A stretch of 31,725 nucleotides of DNA from Larix sibirica. Lineage: Eukaryota > Streptophyta > Pinopsida > Pinales > Pinaceae. The stretch is from NCBI GenBank assembly GCA_004151065.3, contig NWUY0300014291.1, forward strand, positions 22,935 to 54,659. Direction: 5' to 3'. Both the position numbers and the translations under genes were made by a program. This document shows, piece after piece, positions 20,401-31,644 of the stretch (the stretch's first letter is position 1; each line of letters starts with the position of its first letter). Under the pieces are notes generated by a model. It saw nothing but the letters and a program-made list of their open reading frames with translations. It was not told the DNA's origin and made no database searches.

Positions 20401-20860
20401 GCAATTTTTGAATGGAATGATATTAAGAAAGAATTATTTTGTAGAATTAGGCAAGGAATTGCTGAATCAACCGCGTTAATGTCTCCTAATTTTTCAAAGT
20501 ATTTTCTTTTGTATACTTACGCTTATGACATTTCATATGTTGCAGTTCTCACACAACAGAATTCTTAAGGGGATGAAATTCCAATATCATTCATGAGATC
20601 GACCTTTAAAGGGTCTGAGCTTAATTATCTTGAAGTCGAAAAGCAATCTTATGTTGTCTATACGATAGTAAAACATTTTAGGCCTTATCTCCTAGAATCC
20701 CAAACCAAAGTAATTGTTCCATATTCAGTCGTCTGGAACGTGTTGATTCAAAAGGAATTAGGAGAGAACCGCGCACATTGGATGACTGCCTTGCAAGAAT
20801 ACGACCTCAAAATTAGACCATCCAATATTGTTCCAGGACAGGGACTATACAAATAAGCAG
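20401..20860 (+). pseudogene. pol: Retroviral-type RNase H (tether) domain, broken
   Basis: This follows RT directly: FSKYFLLYTYAYDISYVAVL aligns with the usual LYTDASD start of the gypsy RNase H, but the catalytic Asp position is Tyr. TAA at 20566-20568 interrupts it. It continues with SELNYLEVEKQSYVVYTIVKHFRPYL, HWMTALQEYDLKIRP and GQGLYK, then a stop at 20854-20856. In dual-RNase H retroelements the retroviral domain commonly decays into a structural tether while the acquired RNase H does catalysis; the missing Asp fits that but could also be neutral decay in this dead copy. Confidence 0.8.
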
Positions 20861-21891
20861 CACAATCAGTCGAAATGCAGGATGAGGAATTATAATGGAC
20901 TAATGAAGAACAACCTTATGATGATCAGGTTTATTTTACTCCCACAATGGAGGATTCCTGGTATGGTGATGTTAAGTTTTTCTTGACTCACGGGTATGCT
21001 CCTCTGAACCTTGAACCCATGAAAAGGAGAGCTCTTAGACTCAAGGAAATTCCTTATCATTTGATTAATGAAGTTTTGTATAGGAAAATTTTTGATGGAG
21101 TTTTATTAAGATGAGTTGAGAAGGATGAGGCTGAAAAATTACTAATGGAGTTGCATGCAGGACCTAATGGTGGTCATTTCGGGGGAGAAACCACAGCACA
21201 GAAGATGACGAGGGTTCGATACTATTGGCCGACTTTGTTTAAGGATGCACATGCCTTTGCTCTAAAGTTTGAAGATTGCTAGAAAGCAGCTGTGAAAATT
21301 AAGAAACCTACTGTCCCACTCCAACCAGTTGCCATGGATGCTCCCTTTCAACAATGGGGTTTGGATATAGTAGGCCCAATCAACCCTCCGTCCTCCATAC
21401 AACATAAATACATTATTACTACCATATATTATTTTACAAGATGGGTGGAAGCAATTCCACTTAAGGTGGTCAACACCAACCAGGTGATCGCTTTCCTTGA
21501 AAACTATATCGTAACCAGGTTTGGTGTGCCTGAATTCTTGGTTTTTGATAATGCATCGTATTTATCTTCAGTTGATCTTACTCAATATGCATTAGATAAG
21601 GGAATCAAGATAAAGTATTCAACCAAGTATTATCCGCAAGGGAATGGTTTGGCACAATATACCAACAAGAATTTAATCAAAATCCTAAAAGGAACCGTAG
21701 CAAGTAATCATAATAATCTGCATACACAGTTGTTTAATGCATCGTGGGAAGATAAAGTAATGACTAAGGTTTCCATTGGTAACTCACCTCATTTCCTTGT
21801 TTATGGTAAGGAATCCATCTTACCTCTAAATATTTCCCTACCTTCTCTTCAGTTATCGAAATCTATTCAGGAGATAATTTCTCTCCCTTAG
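20861..21891 (+). pseudogene. pol: Integrase, broken; catalytic Glu replaced by Gln
   Basis: After a linker (DSWYGDVKFFLTHGYAP) comes the HHCC zinc domain (about 21150-21290): LHAGPNGGHFGG keeps both His, but the first Cys of CxxC is Phe (KFEDC) and TAG follows. The core domain is open from about 21292: QWGLDIVGPI (first Asp), VFDNASYLS (second Asp), and exactly 35 residues later NGLAQYTNK, where the family has Glu (Gln codon CAA at 21655-21657). So the DD35E triad is DD35Q. Stops at about 21112 and 21280 and a frameshift near 21870 add to the damage. The protein would insert the cDNA; target duplications of 5 bp match this class. Confidence 0.9.
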
Positions 21892-22275
21892 AACATAGGA
21901 TCAATGAATTTCTTCAATTAGACGAAGAAAGGGAAAAGTCCAAGAGTAAATTCTTCCAACACCAACAATTGGTTAAACACTGGTTTGATAGAAAATCTTC
22001 TTCCCAAAGAGATTTCCAAATAGTATACCTTGTTCTAAAATGGGATAAACCTCGTGAGGATAAAAGTGAGAATACCAAGTTTCAACGTCTTTAGTTGGGG
22101 CCATACATTATTTCTGAAAAATTAGGCCCTAGTACTTTTTCGTTTGCAAACAATGGAGGGGTCCCTTGAGACTTATTCAATGAATGCACAAGTTCTTAAA
22201 AAATATTTTTCCCAGTTTTCCCTTGCTAGGCTTGTACATAGTGTGGTGTGTTTTGTTTGTTTCATTTTGCCTTAA
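21892..22275 (+). pseudogene. pol: Integrase C-terminal region and end of pol
   Basis: After the frameshift near 21870 the frame reads LEHRINEFLQLDEEREKSKSKF and KHWFDRKSSSQRDFQI, then LVLKWDKPRED and LGPYIISEKLGPSTF, the GPY/F-type module of gypsy integrases. TAG falls in the middle (22093 region, where TGG is likely), one T is extra near 22138, and the frame resumes with SLETYSMNAQVLKKYF. The proposed pol end is TAA 22273-22275 after a hydrophobic tail. No chromodomain is seen, which agrees with the Tat/Athila side of plant gypsy elements. Confidence 0.75.
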
Positions 22276-22605
22276 AAAAGGGGCTAAATTGTTTTATTGG
22301 GAGTAATAATTTCTGTAAAAGGCCAAGAGAAATCAGATTGGGTTTTAAAAGGGTGATCTATACTTTACTGCTCCTTTATTTTAGACCATCTACCAAGGAG
22401 CCTCTGAAATATTTTTACCGAGCATCTGTAGTTGAAATAAGTCAGGGTGGGAGCTATAATATTTTCACCAGAATGTAAAATGTGTGGGTGGAATTTCCTC
22501 TGAAAGGAATGCTCTTGACCTAGTGACAACATATATACTTGCAAGTGGAAAATATTTAATCCTTTACGTCATTCATAGATCTTAAGGATCATTTGGGATT
22601 GCTTC

Positions 22606-23199
22606 CCCATCCACTAATAAATTTTTATAACGATAGCAATGAACTATATAAGATTTTCAAGATTAGCTGCAAGATGAGGGGTCTCATTATGAGCCATCTC
22701 ATCATGATCATAAGTGTTGATGGAATGACATCTATATATCTAGTTACCAAGCCAGCGAGATGGATTTCAGTGCTTTAAAAAACTGAAGATGGGAGATCTT
22801 ATCACAAGTCGACCCATTCATTATCTGTCAGTACTGGCGAATGACATTACCATAGATTGGTTACCAAGCCAAGGTAGTGGCTTGTAGTTAGTCCTTGATC
22901 AATCATTCAAATGTTAATCCAAAATCTGATTAAAGGACAAGAGGTCTTATCACAAGCCGTCCTGACCATGATCATAAATTCTTGCGAAATGACATTATCA
23001 CTATATGGTTACCAAGCCAGGGTAATGTCCTTCTTTGGGAGGCAGGGGGTCTCATCACGAGCCATCCTAATCATTTTCTGCAAGCCCTTGTGAATGGTGC
23101 TGCCATCAGTTGACTGCCAAATTAGGGCGGTGTCCTTTTATCTGCTTTTGGAAACACTAACTTATTTAAAAACTTACACAAAAATTTATAGTGGATGGG
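22606..23199. repeat. Inverted repeat enclosing the tandem hairpin units
   Basis: 22606-22625 (CCCATCCACTAATAAATTTT) is the reverse complement of 23181-23199 apart from one inserted base. The arms enclose all four tandem units, with partial complementarity extending further (GATCCTT-like motifs on both sides). Confidence 0.6.
22673..23135 (+). repeat. Four diverged tandem units, each with a small hairpin
   Basis: Units start near 22673, 22789, 22937 and 23041 and have a core of about 95 bases with spacing of 104-148. Each has, in order: GGTCTCATCACGAGCC-like sequence, GAATGACAT-like sequence, and GGTTACCAAGCCAGGG-like sequence (the fourth is the most decayed). The first element forms a stem-loop with a bulged T and a 5-base loop in all four. 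Tandem repeats in the 3' untranslated region are known from the related Ogre elements of legumes. Confidence 0.75.
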
Positions 23200-24520
23200 A
23201 TAAAAGTGATCCTTTGGATTAAAAGGAAACTCTATCGAGGCTATGGACACCTTCCGACAGCAGTGACAATGACTGTGATATTGGGATTTATCTTTAATGT
23301 TGCTTGAATTATCTGTGCTTATGCTCTGGTCTTGATCATTCCTAGCAAAGTTGGTTCCTTGCTATTCTTTTAAGTTAATATGCTTTTCAAGTAATAAGTT
23401 GAGCTTACCCCTTTGTGATTATTTTTCATGTAATAATCAACTCGGAAATATGTTTGAAAATATTCTTGGGTTCCTGATCTTTAAGAAAGTAGATCAGTTT
23501 TGTTGTGAACATTTGAACCCTGAAATAAAACCTAAAAATATTTTAACCTTTCTATGACCAACCATAGATAACTCGTTCTCCCCGATGAGCCGCCATTTGT
23601 TGTAGCTACAACAGATCCCATCTCGTTCAGACGAGATAAGAGCCCCTATTGAAATTTTTGTTTTACCCACTGAATTTGGTTTTCTTCAAAGAACTTAGTT
23701 TGCTTGTTTGTTTTCTTTCTGTTTTTTCTTAATGATGATTTTTGAATAAAAATTGAAACAAGTTGAGCCTTCTGCACCTTCCAATTCACTTAATCAAATT
23801 AATAAACAGTTCAGTCGGTAGTCGGAAGTCGGTAATAAATTTCAAAGAAATGAACTTAAGATAGTTGACTTCTCGACTCCGCTTCCTTCTCTTAAAATCA
23901 GTAGTTAGAAGTCAGGTAACCTATCCTTTCACTTGATTTTACCCCGATCTCTGAACCCCAACTTTGTTTATCACCAAACAAGGAAGTCGGCGGTCAGGAG
24001 ATCATTAGGTTTTATTAAAATCACTCTCAAATCCCGACTCCCGACCTTTCAATTTTTAACAATCGAGGAAGTTGGCGGTCTGGGGATTATCAATTTGGAA
24101 TCGGATCTACTCCTGATTCCCGACTCCCGACTTTTTAGGAATTTACACCGCCATTTCTATTTCCCATTTAAATTGAACGCACCAAACTCATTTTGATTAA
24201 TGAGCCTAATTAATGAAACCACCTGTCGTTTAATATTAACCGTCGATTGCAGGGTGATGGGTGTGTAATTAATGCATCATTGATGCAGTTTTAATCTAGG
24301 TTTTATTTAATCACAATTTGAATTTTGAACACTGCAACACAACAAACGAAAAGGTCGGAGCTTTAGATTTTCTTATCTGCAAGTGAATTGAGTTCAATCT
24401 TGCTCATTTAGTTTCAGAATTCTTGCAGGTATTTATCATTTGATTTTGTTTGCATGAATCATTGATATATGCAGTTTTAATGGAGAATTTTCGTTGTTTG
24501 CAGAAACGTCTGTCTCCCCC

Positions 24521-27500
24521 ATGGCCAAGTGAACCAGGTCCAAGGCCATTGTAGAATATTTGAAGCTTAAGGACCCTAATTTGGTTTTTATTTGGATACT
24601 GATGTGTGGTTTGTTGATACCCTTTGCCTCGATTGGTCCAAGATATACAATATTTTCGATGGGGATGACTTCTCAGAGTTCAAAGAAGAATCCCATATAT
24701 ACCAAAACATCAGTAACTCCCAGTTTCATGCTATTGCTGCCTGGCCTGTGGTCATGCCATACACCGATATGGTGAAATGGAGGATCGACTACATAGATAT
24801 CTCGACCAGTTCCTTCAGATATGCTCATCATGGTGTCTATGCTTCATTCAAGCCATATACTTTTGCAAGGATCTATGCCCTGAAAGCTCCACAACAATTA
24901 CTTACACATGACTCCATCCAGGCATTTAAAAGTAAGTATGATTCAAATGTTCTATTTAAAAACTAGATGGATGACCCATATACCTTTATTTTGAAGTTGA
25001 ACAAAGAATACCCCATTGTCTTTTGCTCAAGGATCCCTACGGGATGTTGGCATCCATGCTATGTCGCTTCTACATTGCTGATACCTGTCAATATTTCAAG
25101 ATGGAATGGGTGCCTTTGGCCCATTATATTTCTACGACAGGTACAATGTTCATTGGGGCTTAGATTTTTTTTGGTCACATTTAGAGATGCCATTGGTCAG
25201 GCTCAAAAGACCCCAGCCATTAAAAATCCCAAATTGTACATGTTTGCTTATCTCATGGACATCATATGTGCCGCATTTGCATATCCTGACATGAGATGGA
25301 ATTGGACCATGGACAAACCCCCGATTCATAGCTATTGCTCAATTCCCTGGGAGGATAATGATGCTCCCTACATTTATGACATCCATGATAAGTTTGTCAG
25401 TGCAGTGTACTTTTCCATTTTCAATAAGAATTCACCCAAGATTTCTGAGGACATCATTTCCTTTATCTCTACTATGGGAGATTGGTACATTGGTGAGTAT
25501 TTCACCTGTATCTAGATTTGGGGAAAGAAATTGGTTCATATGTTCCCAAGTATTGTTCCCAATAGGATGGTCCTATCGGAGGTAGCCTTCTAGACAGTCT
25601 ATGATGGGGTTCATGGCCAGTTCCATTCTTCCAAAAGGAGGGATTGGCCCAAGTTTCATCTGTATATTGGCCATCTAACCATGCACAATACCACCCATGG
25701 CATTACTCTTGCCAAGGAGTTCAACAAGTTGTGGTTAGCATTTGCTGAGAAGAGGATGCATGACCCTAAAGGTCTTATAGAGAACATTTTGTTCATGCAC
25801 ACTTGAAGAACACTTATGTGCATCAGATGGAGCTAGATGATTCTTTATACCAAAATACACATAATTTTGAAGAGGTGCTTAATAAGTTAGTTGAATAAGA
25901 CCAGAGATTGCTTGTGCATGAGGCAAAAATCCAACTAAAAATCAGGGTGGTGAAAGAAAGAAACATAATCTTTAAACAACAACAAGATGCTGCCAGGGAG
26001 GCTATGGAAGTTGCAAACAAAGCTATATTACTCATTTCAACTCCATTCCAGTCTACTACACAACAAGAATTGGATAAGAAGCAGGGTAAACAACCTATGA
26101 CAGAGGCTCACTCTACTGCTCCCATCCAAAATCTCAACTCACTAATTCAACATAATCATACTCTCCAAAGTAAGTCATAGGTTTATGCTTAGTATGTCTA
26201 CGATGTTGCTTCTGTTCTTAGGTTAGTTCCAAACTTGTCCATTAATATTGAAAAAACATTTAAGTCGACTGTTAATCCTTCATTCCATGTATCCAGTAGT
26301 GATATCATTGAATTAGAAAAGGAACAACCTGTAGAAGTAATAAATCCAACACCATTTGTACAAGAAACTTCTCAAGTAACTGCTATGGACAACACCCAAA
26401 CTATTGATTCTAATATTTCACATCCATCTCCAGATAGTGGCATGTCTGATGTACCTATTGTTGATGATCCCATCCAACAGTCCACTTCTAATTCACCTCA
26501 TCTTCCGTCTCCTACCCAAAAATCCCCTAACACAACCACTCAATCCTCTGATCCACCTACACCGACTGCATTGAATGCTCTAGTTGATTTGATCACCTCA
26601 CAACATCCCACAACTTCCCAATACGACCCTCCATGAGTCCAAAATGCTACCTCTTTACCATCTGAAATCAAGACTCCTTCTTCCCAATCCATTGTGCTCC
26701 CATCTGTTGGATTGCCTAAATATTCTTTTGCTGAAATTAACCCACCGGTATTCTTAGATCCATCCCAATCTACTGTTGTCACTACTGTCAAGATTTACTT
26801 GTTGTACATTATATAGAACTTTTAGTGTCTACAACTGAAGACTGAACTAATTTTGGTGAATATGTTGTAGTAGTTTTGGCAGACTACTGTTTCAATAAAA
26901 GAAGGAAATCAATTCTAAGGAAAGCTCCCAAAGCTAGCACCCAATCTCAAGTACAAGTTGGACCAATTCCAATTCAGGTTATTTGGAAGAAAGCAACTGA
27001 TGATCCCCAGAGGGAAGCTATAGAGGTTGCTACAACAATGAGGGAATTTGTTGGAGCTAATTTTGATTATGTTTTTACCCTTAACAGAGCATTGGAGGAA
27101 GAAAAGGCCAATGATTTGGAATTGCAGGCTGAGAAGGATTCCATTCACCTCACTTGGACTAAATAGGTAGAATTCCTCAAAGTCGAACATGAGTCAATAC
27201 TGCAAGGTCTGCAAATTCATATTCAACAGTTGACACAACAGAAGGTGATTTCAAAGAGCAAGATAGTTGAACAAGCTACTAGTTTGGTTGACCTCAAGAT
27301 GCAGGTTGAGCAATTGAAAGATTCAAATGCATTTTTCGATTTCTTTAAATTGACTGTGGGAGAGTTTAAAGATGAAGCTTGTTTGTGTAATGATCTCTTG
27401 AGAGAAACCCAGAATTCATATATTTTAGGTCTCAATGAGGTTCAGGATTATTTTAATGCTTTTGAATGTCCGTTAGATGTCCTTCCTGATCATTTTGACA

Positions 27501-28219
27501 AATATAAAAAATCCCCTTTGACTTATGAACAATTGTGTGAGTGGCAAGCACATCTAAAAAATTCTCCACAAAACTTGCCCCAGTTGGATGCAATCAAATT
27601 TATGAGAGCTAGCATTTCTATTAAATCATGGAGACTGCTTTGTGATGAAGTAGCCCACATGATTGAAAAGGCCTAGAAAATTTGTGCTAGGCAATTGATG
27701 GTGACCAACAACCACTTGGAAAGCACGGAGATGCCAATATTCACTGAGTTGGATGAATTGGTGCCAACAAACCTTAGGATCGTTGAGGTAGATGAGAAGA
27801 GAAATAAAACAGTAGATGAAATCCAAGATGCCACTCAGTTGGACATTTCATTATTCCGGTCATTTATTTCAATTCCTAGTCAGCTAACAACCACGTTGCA
27901 GGGGTTACTTGATTCCTAGTTTAAGATTCGAACTAAGGATGTTAGGTCTTATTTGTGCAAGGATCAGTTGTAGATTGAGCATGTAAATTTTCCTAATGTC
28001 ATAGAGATGTGGGACACATATACTGCCTCGAAAGATTATGTTACTAAGCCATACCATGGCAGTTAGGTTTTATCTGCTTAGATTTAGGAATCTGATCCTT
28101 CTTTTGGGGATTTGTTCATCTTGTGTAATTATTATTTATACAAACCTCAAGAGGTTAGATTGGGTAACTTGTTATGTAATTTTTTGTATCAGACTTTGTG
28201 AAATGCTCTGCCTCTCTGA
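24521..28219 (+). pseudogene. LTR-internal long reading frame in the 3' LTR, broken; same unknown protein
   Basis: This copy is collinear with 10493-14176 and starts at ATG 24521, after the intron-like 24429-24503. Codon 4 is TGA where the other copy has CGA. One base is lost near 24583, and two are gained near 25022 (TCTTTTGC). The C-terminal part is better kept than in the 5' LTR: 27230-27919 stays in one frame through the coiled coil, the shared TAG at 27674-27676 and on into the TNLRIVEVDE segment. Some regions broken in the 5' LTR are sense here (for example TTC for TAA, CAG for TAG, TGG for TAG) and the reverse is true elsewhere. The proposed end is TGA 28217-28219. Function unknown. 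Confidence 0.62.
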
Positions 28220-28401
28220 GATTTGTCTGTAATTTTTTGCACACTTGTTAATGAAAGATGAGATGTTGCCTGCTTCCATTTCCACTACATGATCAGATAA
28301 AGTTTCCTTGTTTTGATTATGTTCCTTTTATGTTATTCATCAACTAATTTGTCTTAGATGTTTGTAATCGCAGGAAATAGTTGTTTACTTTGAATGTTTT
28401 C

Positions 28402-28408
28402 TATAAAC
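28402..28408 (+). promoter_or_regulatory. Candidate TATA box in the 3' LTR
   Basis: TATAAAC at the place matching TATAAAT in the 5' LTR copies. If active it would drive transcription out into the right flank. Confidence 0.2.
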
Positions 28409-28965
28409 GAATCGTGATAACATAGTACATTGAATGTTTTCATTGATCTCTATACATGACACATTTTTCTGTGAGCTATTAACTTGTTAAGATAATTGTT
28501 TAAGTTTTATAAAATGATAGCTTTTATTGATTTAGATACTTTGTTTCTGCAATCTTGAACTGATGCAAGTGAAGTGATGTTTCATTTTAATTGTGATCAG
28601 TAAATGTTCAACTAAGAATCAAGAAGATTTCTCTTCTTTATTCCTGTTGTTATATTCCATAATTTAGCATAACTTAATTAACTAATTCTAGTATATTTCA
28701 GACAGGTTTTCTTTTCTGAATAGTTAACTTAAGAAATCATCAGTTTCATTACACATTTTAATTTAGTTACTTATTTCACACAACTAGTAAGTCTCCTTTG
28801 GGAGAAAAACCATAAGGCTAACGGAGGCTTAAATCCGTTGGAATCAATCATCCAAATGATCGTGAAATAGGGAAATATATGCGGGGGTTTACTGAAGTTC
28901 TTGGATCAGAGTGCTATCCTTGCATTGACGCTTGGACCTATTCCAGCCTAACCCAGGCGTCAACA

Positions 28966-28970
28966 CTTTC
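28966..28970. repeat. Target-site duplication CTTTC, right side
   Basis: It follows directly after the 3' LTR's CA and matches 9513-9517 exactly, defining the right end of the insertion. Confidence 0.9.
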
Positions 28971-31288
28971 TTAACATTTTGATAAAGCATTCCACATTTT
29001 TTATCACGAGTACCTTTCCCAACATTGTATTAAGCATACCATTTTGCATGTATTCTAATTTGAACTTCATCGTTAAGCATTCATAGATTTAGAACCTATC
29101 TAATAATTTAGTATTTCCCAAGGTAAGAGAAAAAATTTATTGCATTGTACTTAATAAGAGTAAAAGGAGATACCAGCCTTGCTTGAAATATGAGGGAATT
29201 AAACAAACTTTATTTATCTCATGATGTCAATGAGAAATAAATTAAATTTTCCACACATAATTTGAATTGCAAGCTAAGAAAAGTATTTGACTCTTTTCAT
29301 GGACATTATTTCTGACTTTTAATTCTACATTTTTTTGACAATTTTCACAATGTCAACTGCCTAAATGATAACATTAATGTATAAAAATTACCATATTTGA
29401 TCAATAATTATGTAAAATGTTGCACTGTTTTCCTAATCCTTGTTGAATTATTAGTAAAAAAAAATTGCCTTGACATTGGCATTAAAGATATGCACTCCTA
29501 ATTTTATATATACCTATATTGAACTACTCCTTGAATTATTTCCGGCAGAAATCACCCTATTTATCTTGCAGTGCTCCTCTAGTTGTCTGTTACAAAAGAA
29601 CAAAAAACTCAAACATATTCTTGAACTCTGATAAAAGATCTTCCTTTTAAACTAAATGAAAGTCAATCGAGCTTCATCCAACAAGAACATATTTTATGAA
29701 CTTGATAAAATACATTCGAGAAATTATATGTACTCCATGCAACATGCTGCTCTTATTCAAGGGACATGAATATTATTTTGGGAAACCAGTAGTGTCTTAT
29801 AATAATTGGAGACATTGGAAGTTAAGAATCAAGTTCTGTTTTTAAGCTTTTCCATTCCTATTTTCTTTTATCTCTGTCAAATATTCCCATGTGAGCCTTA
29901 TGCCCAAGTTAAACCCATGATCCAAAGTCACATAATGGAGGATGAACAATATTAGTGATCCTTGTTCCCAAGTCTTGCTTATAGCATAGTTTAGGTCCTT
30001 CTTAGATTTGTAATGATGGTTTATACTTGATAATAGATAAGTTTTAATAGATATACATCAAACTATGTGACATATGGAATATGGATCTCTAGACCTATTC
30101 TTTTAATAATTTCACAAGAAGACCAATAAAGATATGTTATTTACTGCATCCAAAACACATAATAATTTATTCGGATGTAAATTATATTTTCACCACTAAA
30201 ATCCAAAACAACGGAGTGATATAGTATGAACATTGATCGGAGGTCAATATTGGATCAATACATAATGGTTATTGTTATTTGGGGCACTAGCACTAATTAC
30301 TTCTATGTAGAATGTGCATATGCAATTCCATAATGGCAAGGGGATCTACCAAAATTCCATGTATTGTTTTGAGTACTTGTGCCACACAAGTCTGCATACT
30401 TATTGCTTTGGTGCAATATAGCCACTACAAGATATCAAAAATAGGAGTGAATGGTATATGCCTAAGGTCTACTCTCATTCGATGATTTAGAATTGAGAAA
30501 TGAGTCCCTCCGATTTGGATGATGGCTTAGAAGAACAATAACAAAGCTATCATTCCCAGAGTGAAGAAATAGCAATTTTACAAGACAAATGGCAATCCTT
30601 AAGTTAAAATGTATCCCGCAAGTAAAACAAAGACAAAAAATGTTTAAGAAAATATCAATAATTGAAAAGGAGGATTAGAGAGTGCAGATGCTTCAAAATT
30701 TCCCGATGAAGCAACAAATCAACAAAATCGTGGAAAGGCAACTTAGAGACATGAAAGTGGTTGTGTAAGCTATAGAAAAGTAAGGAGCAATAAATGGGAT
30801 TCTATGCTTAAGGAGGAGGGAGTAGAAAATGAAGGTAAATGTAGTGGTAAGAAGAATAGATCAAGATAGGTTGTAGAAGAACGCAAAATTTCAATGCTAG
30901 GGCAAATAAAAATTCTCGATTTTATGAAGGAGTTAACTGGTGTAGATCTTGAAGTGCATAAACTAAGTATTGAGTACTTTATTATCAACTACAAACTTTA
31001 GATTAAAATTTTTATTGCCAGGGGATGGGAAAATATCTCCATCACCAAAGCCTCAATATAAAAACTTTAGGATTAGAATAAATACAAGGGAGGTTAGAGC
31101 CAAAGAAAATATCATGTAGGAAAGACAAATGACCCTCTCAAGGTTGATTATAAAATACCTTGACTTTTGGCCACCTGGATCCTAAACCAAGCAACAAATG
31201 AAAATTTATATACCTATTAAATAATACCTTGGATACAATTTCATTGTGATTATAATTATGCCCCATGGATTACCACCCAAGAAATATT
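28971..31288. other. Right flank, AT-rich, no gene recognised
   Basis: No reading frame with a recognisable motif is present on either strand. Around 30590-31020 the plus strand is purine-rich and gives short Lys/Glu-rich fragments broken by many stops; I could not tie this to any family. Confidence 0.6.
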
Positions 31289-31364
31289 CCCTACCTATCC
31301 CAACAATATCTCTTACACATCTTGAGCCCTACCTATCCAAAAATAGCTCATACACATATTTTAC
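31289..31364. repeat. 38-bp tandem repeat, two units
   Basis: Units at 31289 and 31327 both start CCCTACCTATCC and share ATATCTCTTACACAT-like and ATAGCTCATACACAT-like ends. Confidence 0.65.
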
Positions 31365-31390
31365 AAGAAAGGAATAATCTAGCATGTGTC

Positions 31391-31644
31391 CTAAGTTATC
31401 CCTCCTCAAGTAACAAGCCCTACTCATGCATGTAAAATGAATTTATCATAAATGCATCATCACTTTGTAAAGAATCTATCATAAAAAAAACATCATCACT
31501 GTCACTGTCACACATTGCTAAGTTATATCTCCCCAAGTAATGGGCCCTACTCATGCATGTGTAATGAATTTATCATAAATGCATCATCACCATGTAAAGG
31601 ATATGTCATAAAAATGACATCATTATCACTATCATACCTTACAC
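31391..31644. repeat. 127-bp tandem repeat, two units
   Basis: Units begin at 31391 and 31518 with CTAAGTTAT. Both contain CCCTACTCATGCATGT, then ATGAATTTATCATAAATGCATCATCAC, then a TCATAAAAA segment and a CATCA-rich end, with scattered substitutions. No coding content is seen. Confidence 0.75.

Larger units (their letters stand above)
22276..23597 (+). other. Element 3' untranslated region, no gene
   Basis: About 1.3 kb lie between the end of pol and the 3' LTR. The region holds four diverged tandem units with hairpins (22673-23135) enclosed by an inverted repeat (22606-22625 and 23181-23199), then about 400 bases of AT-rich sequence. No purine tract adjoins the LTR (the last bases are CCGCCATT); the best purine-rich stretch, CAGGGTGGGAG near 22443, is over 1.1 kb away. 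Confidence 0.7.
9518..28965 (+). mobile_element. Ty3/gypsy LTR retrotransposon, Tat-like with archaeal-type RNase H, defective (about 19.4 kb)
   Basis: The element has two long LTRs (5,409 and 5,368 bp) with TGTTG...CAACA ends, a 5-bp target duplication, and a primer-binding site two bases after the 5' LTR. The interior order is gag, protease, archaeal-type RNase H, reverse transcriptase, retroviral-type RNase H, integrase. Integrase after reverse transcriptase places it in Ty3/gypsy; the additional archaeal-type RNase H is known from plant Tat-lineage elements. In the first 188 bases the two LTRs differ at 15 positions by hand count (about 8%), so the insertion is old. All genes are broken. 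The interior includes a 514-N gap with overlapping gag on both sides and a single-N join, so it may be a composite and the true length may be smaller. Confidence 0.92.
23598..28965 (+). repeat. 3' LTR, 5,368 bp
   Basis: It begins with the same TGTTGTAGCTACAACA palindrome and ends GGCGTCAACA, followed at once by CTTTC. It is collinear with 9518-14926. A short hairpin after the palindrome is perfect here (ATCTCGT-TCAG-ACGAGAT, 23620-23637) but mismatched in the 5' LTR. The GTCGG-motif region is shorter, with about 60 bases missing near 24120. Confidence 0.93.

Noticed and set aside
30590-31020. Possible gag-like or coiled-coil remnant in the right flank.
   Set aside because: Only short Lys/Glu-rich fragments with dense stops in every frame and no recognisable motif; purine-rich composition is enough to explain it.
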